43,496 bases of DNA from NCBI GenBank assembly GCA_023228085.1, contig JALOBW010000006.1:1-43496 (forward strand), written 5' to 3'. Both the position numbers and the translations under genes were made by a program. The notes under the pieces are model-generated. The model did not search any database. It worked only from the letters and a program-made list of their open reading frames with translations, and had not been told where the DNA came from. Of the stretch, positions 1-9,188 are shown one piece after another. Source of the stretch: a bacterium. GTDB taxonomy: Bacteria; Patescibacteriota; Minisyncoccia; Minisyncoccales; Minisyncoccaceae. Each line of letters opens with the position of its first letter. Position 1 is the stretch's first letter.

Positions 1-66
1 GGTTTTCTTCTTCATTTCTACGAGATTTTTATTTCTTGAAATTTTTATTTTTGATCCTATTGCCAT
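1..66 (-). CDS. HTH protein, 5' part only (wrap-around copy)
   Basis: These are the first 22 codons of the small HTH protein whose complete copy is at 42775-42966. The frame is cut by the window edge and is not a broken gene. The start codon (64-66) lies seven bases beyond the -10 element of the promoter at 73-100. See the full copy for function. Confidence 0.9.
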   Translation of the reverse strand, partial: MAIGSKIKISRNKNLVEMKKKT

Positions 67-72
67 AATCCA

Positions 73-100
73 ATTATATAAAAATATGAAATATTGTCAA
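73..100 (-). promoter_or_regulatory. Consensus sigma70 promoter (left copy)
   Basis: On the minus strand the -35 box TTGACA (95-100) and the -10 box TATAAT (73-78) are both perfect matches to consensus, with a 16-bp spacer. The predicted transcription start falls on or next to the ATG at 66, so the mRNA would be leaderless. It sits immediately downstream of the late terminator and begins the early region after wrap-around. The sequence is identical in the second copy. Confidence 0.85.
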
Positions 101-112
101 GGGGGTATAAAT

Positions 113-150
113 AAAAGAGAGGTAGTTTTTTATTTCTACATCTCTCTTTT
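113..150 (-). terminator. Late-operon terminator hairpin
   Basis: The arms 113-121/142-150 (9 bp) and 122-125/136-139 (4 bp) form an interrupted stem with a two-base bulge (140-141). On the minus strand it is followed by the T-rich TTTTATTTATA. It lies after the holin gene and before the early promoter, so it probably ends late transcription. The three differences from the other copy fall only in the loop (127, 129) and the bulge (140), which supports a conserved structure. Confidence 0.75.
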
Positions 151-161
151 ATTTTTTTAAT

Positions 162-341
162 TTAAGGTAATCTTAATCCGTATTTATGTTTTAAGAAATC
201 ACAAATTATCGTCAAGATTCCACCAACAGTTAATTGAGCAATCCAAGGAAAATTTTGAATAAAACAACTAACTAAAACTGGTAATCCAAACAATACGAAG
301 TACTTGATACCCTTGAGTAAAGTGATTTTAAATGAATACAT
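162..341 (-). CDS. Holin-like small membrane protein
   Basis: This 59-residue protein starts MYSFKITLLKGIKYF and ends KHKYGLRLP. It has two hydrophobic stretches (about residues 11-26 and 32-48) separated by a short turn and followed by a basic tail, the layout of small class II holins. Holins open the inner membrane so that the endolysin reaches peptidoglycan. It lies directly downstream of the amidase, which completes a lysis cassette. The second copy (43062-43241) differs at several bases, all silent, so the frame is under protein-level selection. The family was not identified by motif, so holin is inferred from size, topology and position. Confidence 0.65.
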   Translation of the reverse strand: MYSFKITLLKGIKYFVLFGLPVLVSCFIQNFPWIAQLTVGGILTIICDFLKHKYGLRLP

Positions 342-360
342 AATTTAAAAATTAAATTAA

Positions 361-876
361 TTATATCTTGAAGACCTTTTTACAACTTGGGCAAGTAATA
401 AATTTAACATTAACCAATCTTTCAATATTAACTAATCCTGGACAAGTTTTTCCGCCATTAATCCATCGATGAGGTATAATTTTAGTAAGATTTTTTTCTA
501 TTTTATTTCTTTGGCAAATATCTTCAATTAATTCTTGTCCGGCGTAGTACTGTTCAGCGGTAATATCTTTATCTCCAAATCCTTCAAAAGCCAAACCTAT
601 CGTATATAAATTGGGATTTATTTTTTTATCTTTTAAAAATTCCCATATTGGTTTTACAATCAATCCTGCATGCCACGCGGCATTAATTTCGTTAACTACA
701 TTCCAAATCTTTCCTGTTTTATCAATTAAATAATGATAAGATGCCCTGCTTTCTTTATGGGTTATCCATGATAAAGTCCCTGGCATGTTGCCCTCAGTAA
801 TGTGAATAATAATTGCTTCGGGTTTATATTTCCCTCGGTTATAATAATTTGGGCTTTCTCTTTTTTCTATGATCAT
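361..876 (-). CDS. Endolysin: N-acetylmuramoyl-L-alanine amidase (Amidase_2/PGRP fold)
   Basis: This 171-residue enzyme is predicted to cut the bond between MurNAc and L-Ala in peptidoglycan at lysis. The zinc-ligand pattern of the family is visible: His25 in AIIIHITEG, His136 in IIPHRW and Cys145 in KTCPG, with SYHYLI (residues 46-51) in the substrate groove. The length fits a single catalytic domain. The C-terminus adds a short CPSC motif (162-165), half of a zinc knuckle and unusual for this family. There is no signal peptide, so export depends on the holin-like gene just downstream. The leader before ATG is purely A/T. Family assignment is firm; the role of the CPSC tail is unknown. Confidence 0.92.
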   Translation of the reverse strand: MIIEKRESPNYYNRGKYKPEAIIIHITEGNMPGTLSWITHKESRASYHYLIDKTGKIWNVVNEINAAWHAGLIVKPIWEFLKDKKINPNLYTIGLAFEGFGDKDITAEQYYAGQELIEDICQRNKIEKNLTKIIPHRWINGGKTCPGLVNIERLVNVKFITCPSCKKVFKI

Positions 877-896
877 AATATTATTATATTATTATA

Positions 897-3800
897 TTAT
901 TTAATTAATCCCATTTCAATACCTCTTTTAGTGGCTTCTCTGGCATTTTTAACTATATCATCAATTATTTTTTGTTGTTTTTCTTGATTTTGTAAATTTT
1001 CTATTGATGTGATTTGATGATCAAGGCGCTTTTTAATCTCAATTCCAGAATATTTAACATAATTATAATATTCATCCTCTGTCATTGGCCGGCCATTTTT
1101 TGGCAAATCCTTACGTTCACTAATTGGCCTTATTTTTGTAGCCTTACTTGGTACACTGACCCATAGTTCATTCTTTGCCAAAAATTTGATTGTTTGATCG
1201 CTGGTTATTCTTACCGGTTGAAGTTGAGTGAGTGCTTCTCCTTTTGTCGGTTGACCAAAAACATTAAGTTTTGGTTTTAATCCGGTTGTGATTCTTAAAT
1301 TAGATAATATCAATTCTTTAAGTGTTCCTGTCTCATAAATTCCTTGATCAAAATATCGAGCAGTTTGTTTAAATAAATTAGGCACTGGTGATGTAATCTG
1401 TGAAGCTAAAAATCTTTTAAAATAATTTTCTCCTCCTTTTCCTACGTTTTGAACTGCGGTGACTAGATCTGCTACACCACTTAGAAATGACATATCTAAA
1501 ATTGAATTTGGTGTATTCAATAATGCCGCCATTACTCTTTCTGATGCATCAGCATTTTGTTTTTCATATTTTGTAAAATCAAAATAATTTCCAACCAATG
1601 TCATTGGGATCGCCATTGGTCCCCAATTTTGGTAAGGATACCATTTGTCTCCTATTTTTATTGAGTTTGGCCTCCATCCAGAATCTTGTAATTGTTTTTT
1701 CTTATTTATATTCGATGGTCCATTACCAGATAAATTATTTTCCATTGCTAAACTTGCAAAATATCCCATGGCTATTGTCCCAAGTACGGCCCGGCCAAGT
1801 TCTTGATTCCTAGCGCGCGGTCTTAATTTCTCGATAACTACTTGTTTTCCCATGGCTTTTTCTATAAGTTTTCCTGCTGTTTTAAATGATCCTTCTGGCA
1901 TTAATGCTCTTTTAATTCCGATCGGAGTCCAATCTAATGAATTATTAACCACGTTGGCCACAATTCTTGTAAATGGTAAAACAAATTTTCCGCCTGGTAT
2001 TTTTCTGGCAGCTCTACCCATAAATTCAGAAAGTACACCTATCACTCCAGCTGGCTTTTGAGTATAAGTTCCACGCTGTGCGAAATTATCAGATTGTTTT
2101 ATTATTTCTTCTGTTGGTTTAGCGTTTAATTCTTCAGTGCGTTTTAATAATGCATCTCCTTTTAATCCTTCATTAATTGCTTGTTCGCGCGAGGCCGCTC
2201 GATTCTCCATTCCTCTAAATCCTTCCCTGAATAATGAATCTGTGGCCGACATAAATCTTCCGACATAATCAAATGAATTTAAAATATCTGCTCCAATTTT
2301 TTTAACGCCGGCAAATTGTCCTCCTTTTTCATATCCTAAAGTAAATTTAATAGGTTTAGTACCTTTTTCTTCAAATTTAGAAGTTTCTCCTTTGGCCATA
2401 ATTTCTTTAGCTTTTCCCCAACCTGATAATAATCCTTTATATAATCCGCCCATAGTATCTTTAAAACCTGATGGATTTATAATTCCCTCAACAGCAGTTT
2501 CTCCAATAAGTTGAGTAAAGTTTCCAAAAAAGTTTTTTATTTGAGTTGATTCTCCCGACAAAATACTCATATACCAAAGATGCCACATTTTGTCTGCGAT
2601 CGTTGGTTCTAATAATTCTTTTGATCCTTTAGTAAATGCCTCTAAACTTTCGCCGGCCTTACCATCAAGTTTTTTTAATTGACTTACCAAGTCAGTCATA
2701 ATATCATTTTCTCCGGCCATAGCCTCAATATTAAACTGTCTAAAAATATGAGCCGCTTCAGTTCTAAATCCGGCCACTGCTTTCATTGTTCCTTGTAATC
2801 TAAATAATTTTGTTTTAACTTCTTGAAGTTGTTCCGGTGTTGCTGTTTCGGTGGTTATTTTCCTGACAGTATCTCTTAAATCTTGTGCTAAATCTGCCAC
2901 GATCTGACGAGATTTAAAAATAGTTTCAGAATTGGCAATCGATCCTGGCTGAGTTTTTATTAAATCATCCGCACTGACTCCAATTTCATTGGCCAATGAT
3001 TTTATATCTTCATTTGATTTTGAAATTCTTTGCTTTTTAAATTCTCCGCTTACTTTAGATATTCCTTTAATTAAAGTTTCAACGTCTTCGGGTGCGTTGA
3101 TTTTATCCGGGTTGAAAGCCGGCTTATTTTCAACAAATTTGCCTGTTTTAAGTCCAGTGGAGGCTATATGCCCATTTTTTGCCTCAATTTTGCCCCCTGG
3201 CTTGCCATGTGGCGCTACTTTAGTCCTTGGGGCGACTATCTCTGCTTTTTGGTTTATTTCTTCAATTTTTACCTTAATATCTTGCTTAAATTGTCCATTT
3301 TTTTCTTCTTTAATTTTTGGTAATTTTTCTTTTACTTCTTTTAACAAACGATTAACTTCTTCAAAATTTCTTTCGTTTGCTGCATGTTCAATATCTGCCA
3401 TATAATCATCTGCCAAAGAAAGTTTTTTATTCGGTTTTTTATATGTATCTTTTGATTCTAATTTTTCAAGTTCATTATATGTTCCAAAAATCTTTTGAAG
3501 TTTTGTTTGTATTTCTTTAGTCGTTTTTGATTCAATTAAATCTTTAGAAGTTATTCCTTTAACTTCTATTATTTCTGGTTTTGGTTTTCCTTTCTGTTTT
3601 TCACTATAAAGTTCCACATATTCTTTGGCTTTTGCTTCAGCTTCTTTTTTAAGAAATTCTATCGCTTCAGTTTTTGTAATTTTGGTGGATTGAATTTTAG
3701 TTCGGTCAAAAAATTTAATCTTGCCATCTGACAATTTTACCCCTATTTTTCCAAACGAAACACTACTAACCTTTCCTTCTCCTTCAGGAGTACTTACTTT

Positions 3801-6050
3801 TTTTCCTTTATAAAAAGCATTTAGATATTTTGTAATATTTTGTAATTCTATCGCGGTAGGTTCACCTCTCATTTTTCGTAATACCGCACTTCTTTCCATG
3901 GCGCCACCTTTTAATTTAGCTCCTTCATCGGCTCCAAAACGAGAAGCAAAACTTTTTGTTTTTTCTTCATGTAATTTTTTATATTCTTCCGCCAGTGTAT
4001 TTGTTATTTCTTTTTTGACTTTTACAATTTTTGCTACCTCTTTTACTTTTTCGGCTATAAATCCTTTTTCTTTGGCAAAATACTGAATAAAATTAGTAAA
4101 TGCCGGAGCTGTATCTGCAGACTTTTTAGGATTGATTATTACTTCTCTCACGGCCGAAGCGAATTGTTCAGATTCTTTGGCCCGGGTTTCTTTTATGGAT
4201 AATTTTTTAATATCATTATTAAAATTATCTACTAATTTTTTAACTGTAGATGTTATTTGTTTGGCCGTGGCATTTCCTTTTAATTGGTCAACAGCATATT
4301 TTGCCAATGAATCATTAATTTTTTCTTTATTCGCTTTATAATCCGGCAATAAATCTGATAATTTAGAATTAACATCATTAACCAATTTTGTGTCAAAATA
4401 ATGTCCCAATTCATGAGCAAGATTTGATGCTGTGGTTGATTTGGTTGTATAAATTGTGGCCTCTTGTTTTTTATAATTCCATTCAAATCGCGCGACTACC
4501 TTATTACCTTCAATATCTTTTCCAAGAGATTTGACTGTTTTATAATTTATATCTTCTTGTCCTTTTATAAAATTTTCAAGGACGAGTTTTTGATTTGTAT
4601 TTACTTTTATTTTTCCTTCGGGAGTAGGAATTTCAATATTACCCGGTGTTTTAATAGGTGTTTCTTTGGCGACTTCTCCCATTACTTTTTGCGCTTCGAT
4701 CGGAGTAATTTCTATTCCATCTGCTTGTCTTTGGGCTATTTTAGAAACAAGTTTTGATTTTAATTGTCCTGTTGCCAATTGTACTGTTGTCCCGAGCGGA
4801 TCCATCATAAAACCAGTACCTGCTTTTACTCCGGTTGAAATTCCTTTTTGCACTTTTTCAGGAAGTCCTGTTTTTTTCAAAATAGATTCTCCGCCCTTAT
4901 TTGTAAGTCCGAAACCTGTTTTTAATAATCCTAACATTCCGACAGTTGATAAAGCATTGGCGAATGGATTTCTTAAATTATTTTTAGCTTCATCTGATAT
5001 CGGTAGTGCATCTACTGTTTCGGCCCCTACATAACCAAGTCCTTCTCCGACTTTTTGAAATAATTTATCAGTTATATTTGCCGCCTGACTTATTACCGGT
5101 ATTTTTGAAGTTTTGGCCATTTCCAATTTAGTCGTAAATCCCATTACGGCCGGAATCATTCCGGCAATAGCCGGAGCCATATCTAATGCCGCGCCGATTC
5201 TTTCAGATGTTTTTTTTGTTGGATTAAAAATATCACCAATTCTAATATTTGCCAAATTGGTGATAGATTCTGATGGCACATTAAAAGCAGTTTTTGCCAT
5301 TCTGGTAATAAAATTATCTTTATCCGTTATAGGAAATTTAGCCGGAGTCATTTTTCCGGTACTTGAATCATAAGATGGTTTTTCAAAAGTTTCCGGAGCT
5401 GTCTTTAATTCTGTTGGCCCAGTAAGTTTATATGGCGATGGGCTTTCGGCCATTGTTTTTTCTACCATTGCTTTTTGTTCTGATTGTTTTTTTTGTTCTT
5501 CAGTAGGTTCGTAAATATTTTTTGCTTTAGCATTTAAAGCATCCCATCCAGAATTGATTGGTGATTGATTTGTTTTGTTTGTTTCATTCGCACTCGATCC
5601 TATCCATTCTGATTTTCCGGATCCACCCTCTTTCTTATACATTTCTAAAACTGTATTTTTTTTCTGATCATAAGTCATTTTTTTCCAGTCTTCATCTGAT
5701 ATTGCTGTATGTGTCCACCTCTGTTGGCCGGATTTTGTATAAAATGGGCTTACTCCTTGCGCGATCGCATTATCCATTCCTTTAATTGTGGTATCTATAC
5801 CATTTCCTGATAATTTTGCAGTATAATATTGTCCATTTGAAAATGAATCTCCTTTGGTATAATCTTTTCCCTCGGTTAATCCTAAGGTCGCGGCCACGTC
5901 TGTGGTCATTGCCGTTGGATTATTATGGCGATCTGTTCTATAACCACCTTCTCCGCTACCGTTACCAGTAGGTGCAATTGGTTCTATTTTCTTTATTGAT
6001 CCATAACCCAATTTATTTGTTGCTTGGTTATTTAATTCATCCCAATTCAT
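897..6050 (-). CDS. Large internal virion protein (polyvalent-type) with HELGH metallopeptidase motif
   Basis: At 1717 residues this is the largest protein of the genome. Such giant multidomain proteins near the end of podovirus-like late operons are usually packaged in the head and ejected with DNA. The N-terminal ~150 residues (GGYRTDRHNNPTAM region) form a separate domain. Hydrophobic, glycine-rich segments follow around residues 280-420. A zinc-protease motif HELGH lies near residue 546 in the context NLAHELGHYFD. The middle (about 650-1000) is lysine- and glutamate-rich and probably helical. The C-terminal part (about 1150-1600) resembles the conserved end of large polyvalent phage proteins. 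The protease may process virion proteins or act in the host. Start chosen at the first ATG, behind an A/T leader. Confidence 0.7.
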   Translation of the reverse strand: MNWDELNNQATNKLGYGSIKKIEPIAPTGNGSGEGGYRTDRHNNPTAMTTDVAATLGLTEGKDYTKGDSFSNGQYYTAKLSGNGIDTTIKGMDNAIAQGVSPFYTKSGQQRWTHTAISDEDWKKMTYDQKKNTVLEMYKKEGGSGKSEWIGSSANETNKTNQSPINSGWDALNAKAKNIYEPTEEQKKQSEQKAMVEKTMAESPSPYKLTGPTELKTAPETFEKPSYDSSTGKMTPAKFPITDKDNFITRMAKTAFNVPSESITNLANIRIGDIFNPTKKTSERIGAALDMAPAIAGMIPAVMGFTTKLEMAKTSKIPVISQAANITDKLFQKVGEGLGYVGAETVDALPISDEAKNNLRNPFANALSTVGMLGLLKTGFGLTNKGGESILKKTGLPEKVQKGISTGVKAGTGFMMDPLGTTVQLATGQLKSKLVSKIAQRQADGIEITPIEAQKVMGEVAKETPIKTPGNIEIPTPEGKIKVNTNQKLVLENFIKGQEDINYKTVKSLGKDIEGNKVVARFEWNYKKQEATIYTTKSTTASNLAHELGHYFDTKLVNDVNSKLSDLLPDYKANKEKINDSLAKYAVDQLKGNATAKQITSTVKKLVDNFNNDIKKLSIKETRAKESEQFASAVREVIINPKKSADTAPAFTNFIQYFAKEKGFIAEKVKEVAKIVKVKKEITNTLAEEYKKLHEEKTKSFASRFGADEGAKLKGGAMERSAVLRKMRGEPTAIELQNITKYLNAFYKGKKVSTPEGEGKVSSVSFGKIGVKLSDGKIKFFDRTKIQSTKITKTEAIEFLKKEAEAKAKEYVELYSEKQKGKPKPEIIEVKGITSKDLIESKTTKEIQTKLQKIFGTYNELEKLESKDTYKKPNKKLSLADDYMADIEHAANERNFEEVNRLLKEVKEKLPKIKEEKNGQFKQDIKVKIEEINQKAEIVAPRTKVAPHGKPGGKIEAKNGHIASTGLKTGKFVENKPAFNPDKINAPEDVETLIKGISKVSGEFKKQRISKSNEDIKSLANEIGVSADDLIKTQPGSIANSETIFKSRQIVADLAQDLRDTVRKITTETATPEQLQEVKTKLFRLQGTMKAVAGFRTEAAHIFRQFNIEAMAGENDIMTDLVSQLKKLDGKAGESLEAFTKGSKELLEPTIADKMWHLWYMSILSGESTQIKNFFGNFTQLIGETAVEGIINPSGFKDTMGGLYKGLLSGWGKAKEIMAKGETSKFEEKGTKPIKFTLGYEKGGQFAGVKKIGADILNSFDYVGRFMSATDSLFREGFRGMENRAASREQAINEGLKGDALLKRTEELNAKPTEEIIKQSDNFAQRGTYTQKPAGVIGVLSEFMGRAARKIPGGKFVLPFTRIVANVVNNSLDWTPIGIKRALMPEGSFKTAGKLIEKAMGKQVVIEKLRPRARNQELGRAVLGTIAMGYFASLAMENNLSGNGPSNINKKKQLQDSGWRPNSIKIGDKWYPYQNWGPMAIPMTLVGNYFDFTKYEKQNADASERVMAALLNTPNSILDMSFLSGVADLVTAVQNVGKGGENYFKRFLASQITSPVPNLFKQTARYFDQGIYETGTLKELILSNLRITTGLKPKLNVFGQPTKGEALTQLQPVRITSDQTIKFLAKNELWVSVPSKATKIRPISERKDLPKNGRPMTEDEYYNYVKYSGIEIKKRLDHQITSIENLQNQEKQQKIIDDIVKNAREATKRGIEMGLIK

Positions 6051-6094
6051 TTTTTTAATTTTAAATAATTAAATTTTTTATTTTATTTATTTTT

Positions 6095-7156
6095 TTATTT
6101 TGCTCTTCCCCACCATTCTCCGGTATTTGGATTATGTCCTCCACCCAATGCTTGATCAATAGCTTCATTAGAAGCTTTTGGATATTTAGTTTTTAAAGCA
6201 TCCCATGCTGTTTTCCAATCTAATGTTCCATTGTCTAATTTTTCAATATAAGTTGCTGAATCAGAAAGAAAAGCATCGATTTCTTTATTATCAGTACTTT
6301 CTGGAGAATTTGTCGATTGCTTTCCTATTGGTCCAAGATTATCCTTGCTTGTTATCGCTCCTGTAGTTTTATCATATCCTACATTCCAAATATCTCCATT
6401 ATCGTCGGTTACATGGTAATAAGAAGTATTGGTATTTTTAGAAGCAATTGGATTTCCCGTATATCCGGCAGAATCCCAAAGTTTTTTCCTTTGAGTATCA
6501 TCCATGTTATTCCACATATCGCTTGAAATAGCTTGACTGATTTGTTGCCGGGCATCATCTTTTAATTTTTCTTGCTGGGCCACAAGATTCTCTTTAGTTT
6601 TGGCCATTGAGTCAATAATTGTACTCATTTTATTAAATTCATTTTCAATCGGCTTAGATGTTCGTCCTTCTACAAAATCAATAATTCTGCTTGTTAAATT
6701 TCCACTTGCATTCTCTGGTAGTACTCCCTGATCAGATAAACTTTTAAATGTCGTAGTTAATCCAGATTTCGTTCCTTGTTTTACGGCCAGATTAGATGCC
6801 TCTCCAAGCATTATTTTTAATAAAGTCATCTGGTCAATATTTCCTGCAGGCAATTCAGTTTTTGGTACGGTTATAGATGCCGATGGAATAGTTCCAGCTG
6901 GTGTATCTGGTAATGTCTTATCTATATTTCCTACTGTTTTTTTAGATTCTATCGGCGGCAATGTTTTATCTAAACTTCCTGATGGTTGTTTTATTGAATT
7001 TATTGAATCTGGAATAGTTAAAGTTTTACCGGCAAAAATAAGGTCGGGATTTTTAATATTTGGATTTGCTTGCCAAATATCTTTCCAATTCATTCCGTAT
7101 GATTGTCCTATTTTGGTTAAAGTATCCCCCGGTTTAATGACGTATGATTGTGGCAT
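6095..7156 (-). CDS. LysM-domain virion protein
   Basis: This is a 353-residue protein. Residues 4-50 form a clear LysM peptidoglycan-binding module (YVIKPGDTLTKIGQSYGMNW, then IWQANPNI and GKTLTIP). A proline/threonine-rich linker follows to about residue 100, then a mostly helical region and a C-terminal segment with GGGHNPNTGEWWG. It sits between two large virion proteins, so it probably belongs to the tail tip or the ejected set and grips the cell wall during entry. No catalytic domain is recognised. The LysM call is secure; virion location is inferred from context. Confidence 0.75.
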   Translation of the reverse strand: MPQSYVIKPGDTLTKIGQSYGMNWKDIWQANPNIKNPDLIFAGKTLTIPDSINSIKQPSGSLDKTLPPIESKKTVGNIDKTLPDTPAGTIPSASITVPKTELPAGNIDQMTLLKIMLGEASNLAVKQGTKSGLTTTFKSLSDQGVLPENASGNLTSRIIDFVEGRTSKPIENEFNKMSTIIDSMAKTKENLVAQQEKLKDDARQQISQAISSDMWNNMDDTQRKKLWDSAGYTGNPIASKNTNTSYYHVTDDNGDIWNVGYDKTTGAITSKDNLGPIGKQSTNSPESTDNKEIDAFLSDSATYIEKLDNGTLDWKTAWDALKTKYPKASNEAIDQALGGGHNPNTGEWWGRAK

Positions 7157-7192
7157 AATTATTTATTTTAATTTTTTTAAATTATTAAATTA

Positions 7193-8860
7193 TTAAAGAC
7201 TAGATCCAAGTAAAGCATTGGCTCTTTGTAAAATATCAGTGCCTTTTTCTTCTCCAATTGTTCCTTTTATATTTCCAAGTAAATATGACGATGAATTATT
7301 TATATTTGTGGTCGTGTCTGTAGATCCAAGATAGCTTTCTACTTTACGAATTATATCTGTTTTATTTTCTCCAAGTTTCTTCTTTAAATTATTTATTTGT
7401 GAAGTAATATCAGTTATACTTGAATTTGCATTGACTCCAAGATCTCTTAATTGTTTTGCATATTGTCTTTGAGTACTTTCAACTACTCCGGCATTAGATT
7501 TCGCCAATTGTTCACCAGCTTGAGTTTTAATTGATGACGAAGACAATCCTTTCGCGGCCATACTTTCTCTTAACGCAACAAGGTCTTGATCATATGTATC
7601 TTTTTGTTTAGCTAGTTCTGCTTGCTGTTCTGTTGTCAAATATCCCTTATTGTATGTCAAATTATCGGTTATTTCTTGTGATCTGCGACTTAGTTCAGCT
7701 TCATTGGTGGCCTCATCTGTTTCAAGTGTTCCCAATGCTCTATTTGTTTCGTCTTTAAGTACATTTAATTTTTCTTTCCAATATGGATCTGCCTGTTCTC
7801 CTGCCAATTTAAGTGCATTTTGAAATTCTGTTTGTTTCGCGACATCTTGACTATTAGTTATATTCCAATAGTAAGCTATGATCGCTTTATTGTTGTCATC
7901 CAATTGATTAAAATATGGATTATCTGATAATTCTTTAGGTATATCAACAGTTGGTAAAACAGAACTTCCAGTGTTGATCGGTGTGGTATCTCCTGTATTT
8001 CCATTTGATTCTGGTTGCCCGGGAAGATATGGTGGTGTGTCTCCAGTGGGAATATTTCCAATAATATTTGCTCCTGCCGGCAAATCTTTATATCCAATAG
8101 AAGTATCTATCACTCCAGATTTTGACAATGATTCAAGTGTAGGAACATCTGCTATTTTTTTATAACCATCTTTAATTTGATAAAATAAATCTTTGCCAGA
8201 TTTAAAAACTTGTTTTGAAATAGGTTGATCACTTCCTTTTTCGCTCCCCATTGTAGATATACCCAAAGCTTTTAATGCTGCATTGTTTCCAGTTGGAATT
8301 GTTGATGGATCACGAAATCCTGTGCCATAAAGATTGGCAGGATTTATTTTATATTGTCCATTTGGATCAGAAGCCTTTTTTGAAATATCATCTATACTGG
8401 TGCCTGTAATTATTATTGGATTTTCTCCATTTAAATAAACTGCGGTCATATTTCCTATTGGGTTTTCTTTTGATCCGGCAATATTAACATTTCCTTCTCC
8501 TGCAGATTTCATCGTAGTGGGATTATATTCAGTTTTTCCAGTTAAAATACTTGCCTTATCTGTTGATGATAATTTATTAAAATCAGGAATTTGACTTTGA
8601 ACATAAGCAGTATATTTATTAAACATCGCCTCATTCATATCGTTAAGTTGAGACATTAATGGTTGAATCCAAATTTTTTGTGCATCCATTGCCGTTTGAT
8701 CTTTGTAAGTTCCGTGCATAGGAATTATATCAGAAAACCCCAAACTTTTAAGAGTTTGGTCGACAATAGAACCACCGCCGACATGGGCTATTCCTCCGGT
8801 GACATATCTTCCGGCCTTGAATTCTTGAGCTATAAATTCTTGAGGTGTAAGTATCTTCAT
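7193..8860 (-). CDS. Putative virion protein with coiled-coil C-terminal half
   Basis: The family of this 555-residue protein is not recognised. The N-terminus (TGGIAHVGGGSIVDQ) is glycine-rich and soluble. Residues about 270-310 are a proline/glycine/threonine linker. From about residue 360 the sequence turns strongly helical (KLNVLKDETNRALGTLETDE, then QQAELAKQKDTYDQDLVALRE), as in internal core or ejection proteins of short-tailed phages. It lies between the LysM protein and a small membrane protein within the late operon. Function is inferred from neighbours only. Confidence 0.55.
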   Translation of the reverse strand: MKILTPQEFIAQEFKAGRYVTGGIAHVGGGSIVDQTLKSLGFSDIIPMHGTYKDQTAMDAQKIWIQPLMSQLNDMNEAMFNKYTAYVQSQIPDFNKLSSTDKASILTGKTEYNPTTMKSAGEGNVNIAGSKENPIGNMTAVYLNGENPIIITGTSIDDISKKASDPNGQYKINPANLYGTGFRDPSTIPTGNNAALKALGISTMGSEKGSDQPISKQVFKSGKDLFYQIKDGYKKIADVPTLESLSKSGVIDTSIGYKDLPAGANIIGNIPTGDTPPYLPGQPESNGNTGDTTPINTGSSVLPTVDIPKELSDNPYFNQLDDNNKAIIAYYWNITNSQDVAKQTEFQNALKLAGEQADPYWKEKLNVLKDETNRALGTLETDEATNEAELSRRSQEITDNLTYNKGYLTTEQQAELAKQKDTYDQDLVALRESMAAKGLSSSSIKTQAGEQLAKSNAGVVESTQRQYAKQLRDLGVNANSSITDITSQINNLKKKLGENKTDIIRKVESYLGSTDTTTNINNSSSYLLGNIKGTIGEEKGTDILQRANALLGSSL

Positions 8861-8863
8861 AAT

Positions 8864-9178
8864 CTATTTATTATTTAAATTATTTATAGTCATTAATTTT
8901 ATAATGGCTTCATGGTCGGTATCGAGTTTTATCTGTAAATCTTTTTCTCCTTCTTTTAATTCTCTTATTTCTTCAATGGCTGTCTGAATATGCGCCTCGT
9001 GATTTTGCTTTATTAAAGCCACGTCCATTTGAATTTTAAAAAAACAACCAATTACCGGACACATAAAAACTATAATCGCTATTAAAAGCTGAATCTTCCC
9101 AATCATTATGTGTTCTACTGTTCTTTCAATAATCGCTTCTTTATTTTCTAAATTTTCTTTTTCAGTTTTTTTAAACAT
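8864..9178 (-). CDS. Small membrane protein with coiled coil
   Basis: The protein has 104 residues: a charged N-terminus, one transmembrane segment (about residues 29-49, IQLLIAIIVFMCPVIGCFF), then a charged helical tail (EEIRELKEGEKDLQIKLDTD) likely to form a coiled coil. This resembles spanin- or XhlA-like lysis accessory proteins in topology, but no family motif is visible and no lipobox partner was found. It ends just before the following coding region in the late operon. The lysis role is a possibility, not a call. Confidence 0.55.
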   Translation of the reverse strand: MFKKTEKENLENKEAIIERTVEHIMIGKIQLLIAIIVFMCPVIGCFFKIQMDVALIKQNHEAHIQTAIEEIRELKEGEKDLQIKLDTDHEAIIKLMTINNLNNK

Positions 9179-9188
9179 AAAATATTAT

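Larger units (their letters stand above)
1..596. repeat. Left copy of terminal redundancy
   Basis: This block recurs at 42901-43496 with 14 single-base differences (127, 129, 140, 213, 215, 228, 240, 252, 312, 391, 415, 419, 439, 469). It holds the start of the HTH gene, its promoter, a terminator, the holin-like gene and part of the amidase. An offset of 42,900 bp means the contig closes on itself, so this is one locus seen twice and not two loci. True terminal repeats of one molecule would normally be identical, so the differences suggest that the two ends were assembled from different strains. Confidence 0.95.

Noticed and set aside
1..596. Two paralogous lysis cassettes
   Set aside because: The second copy begins and ends exactly as expected for wrap-around of a circular assembly, and the last gene is cut by the window end.
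802..987. Plus-strand open frames across the genome, for example here and at 18002-18583
   Set aside because: They lie opposite well-supported minus-strand genes, lack family motifs and have compositions expected of antisense shadows. No plus-strand gene could be supported.
4280..4486. Alternative-frame proteins inside long genes (also 7876-8097, 12123-12383, 22187-22408, 35889-36071)
   Set aside because: They overlap strong genes in another frame and show no independent start signal or domain.
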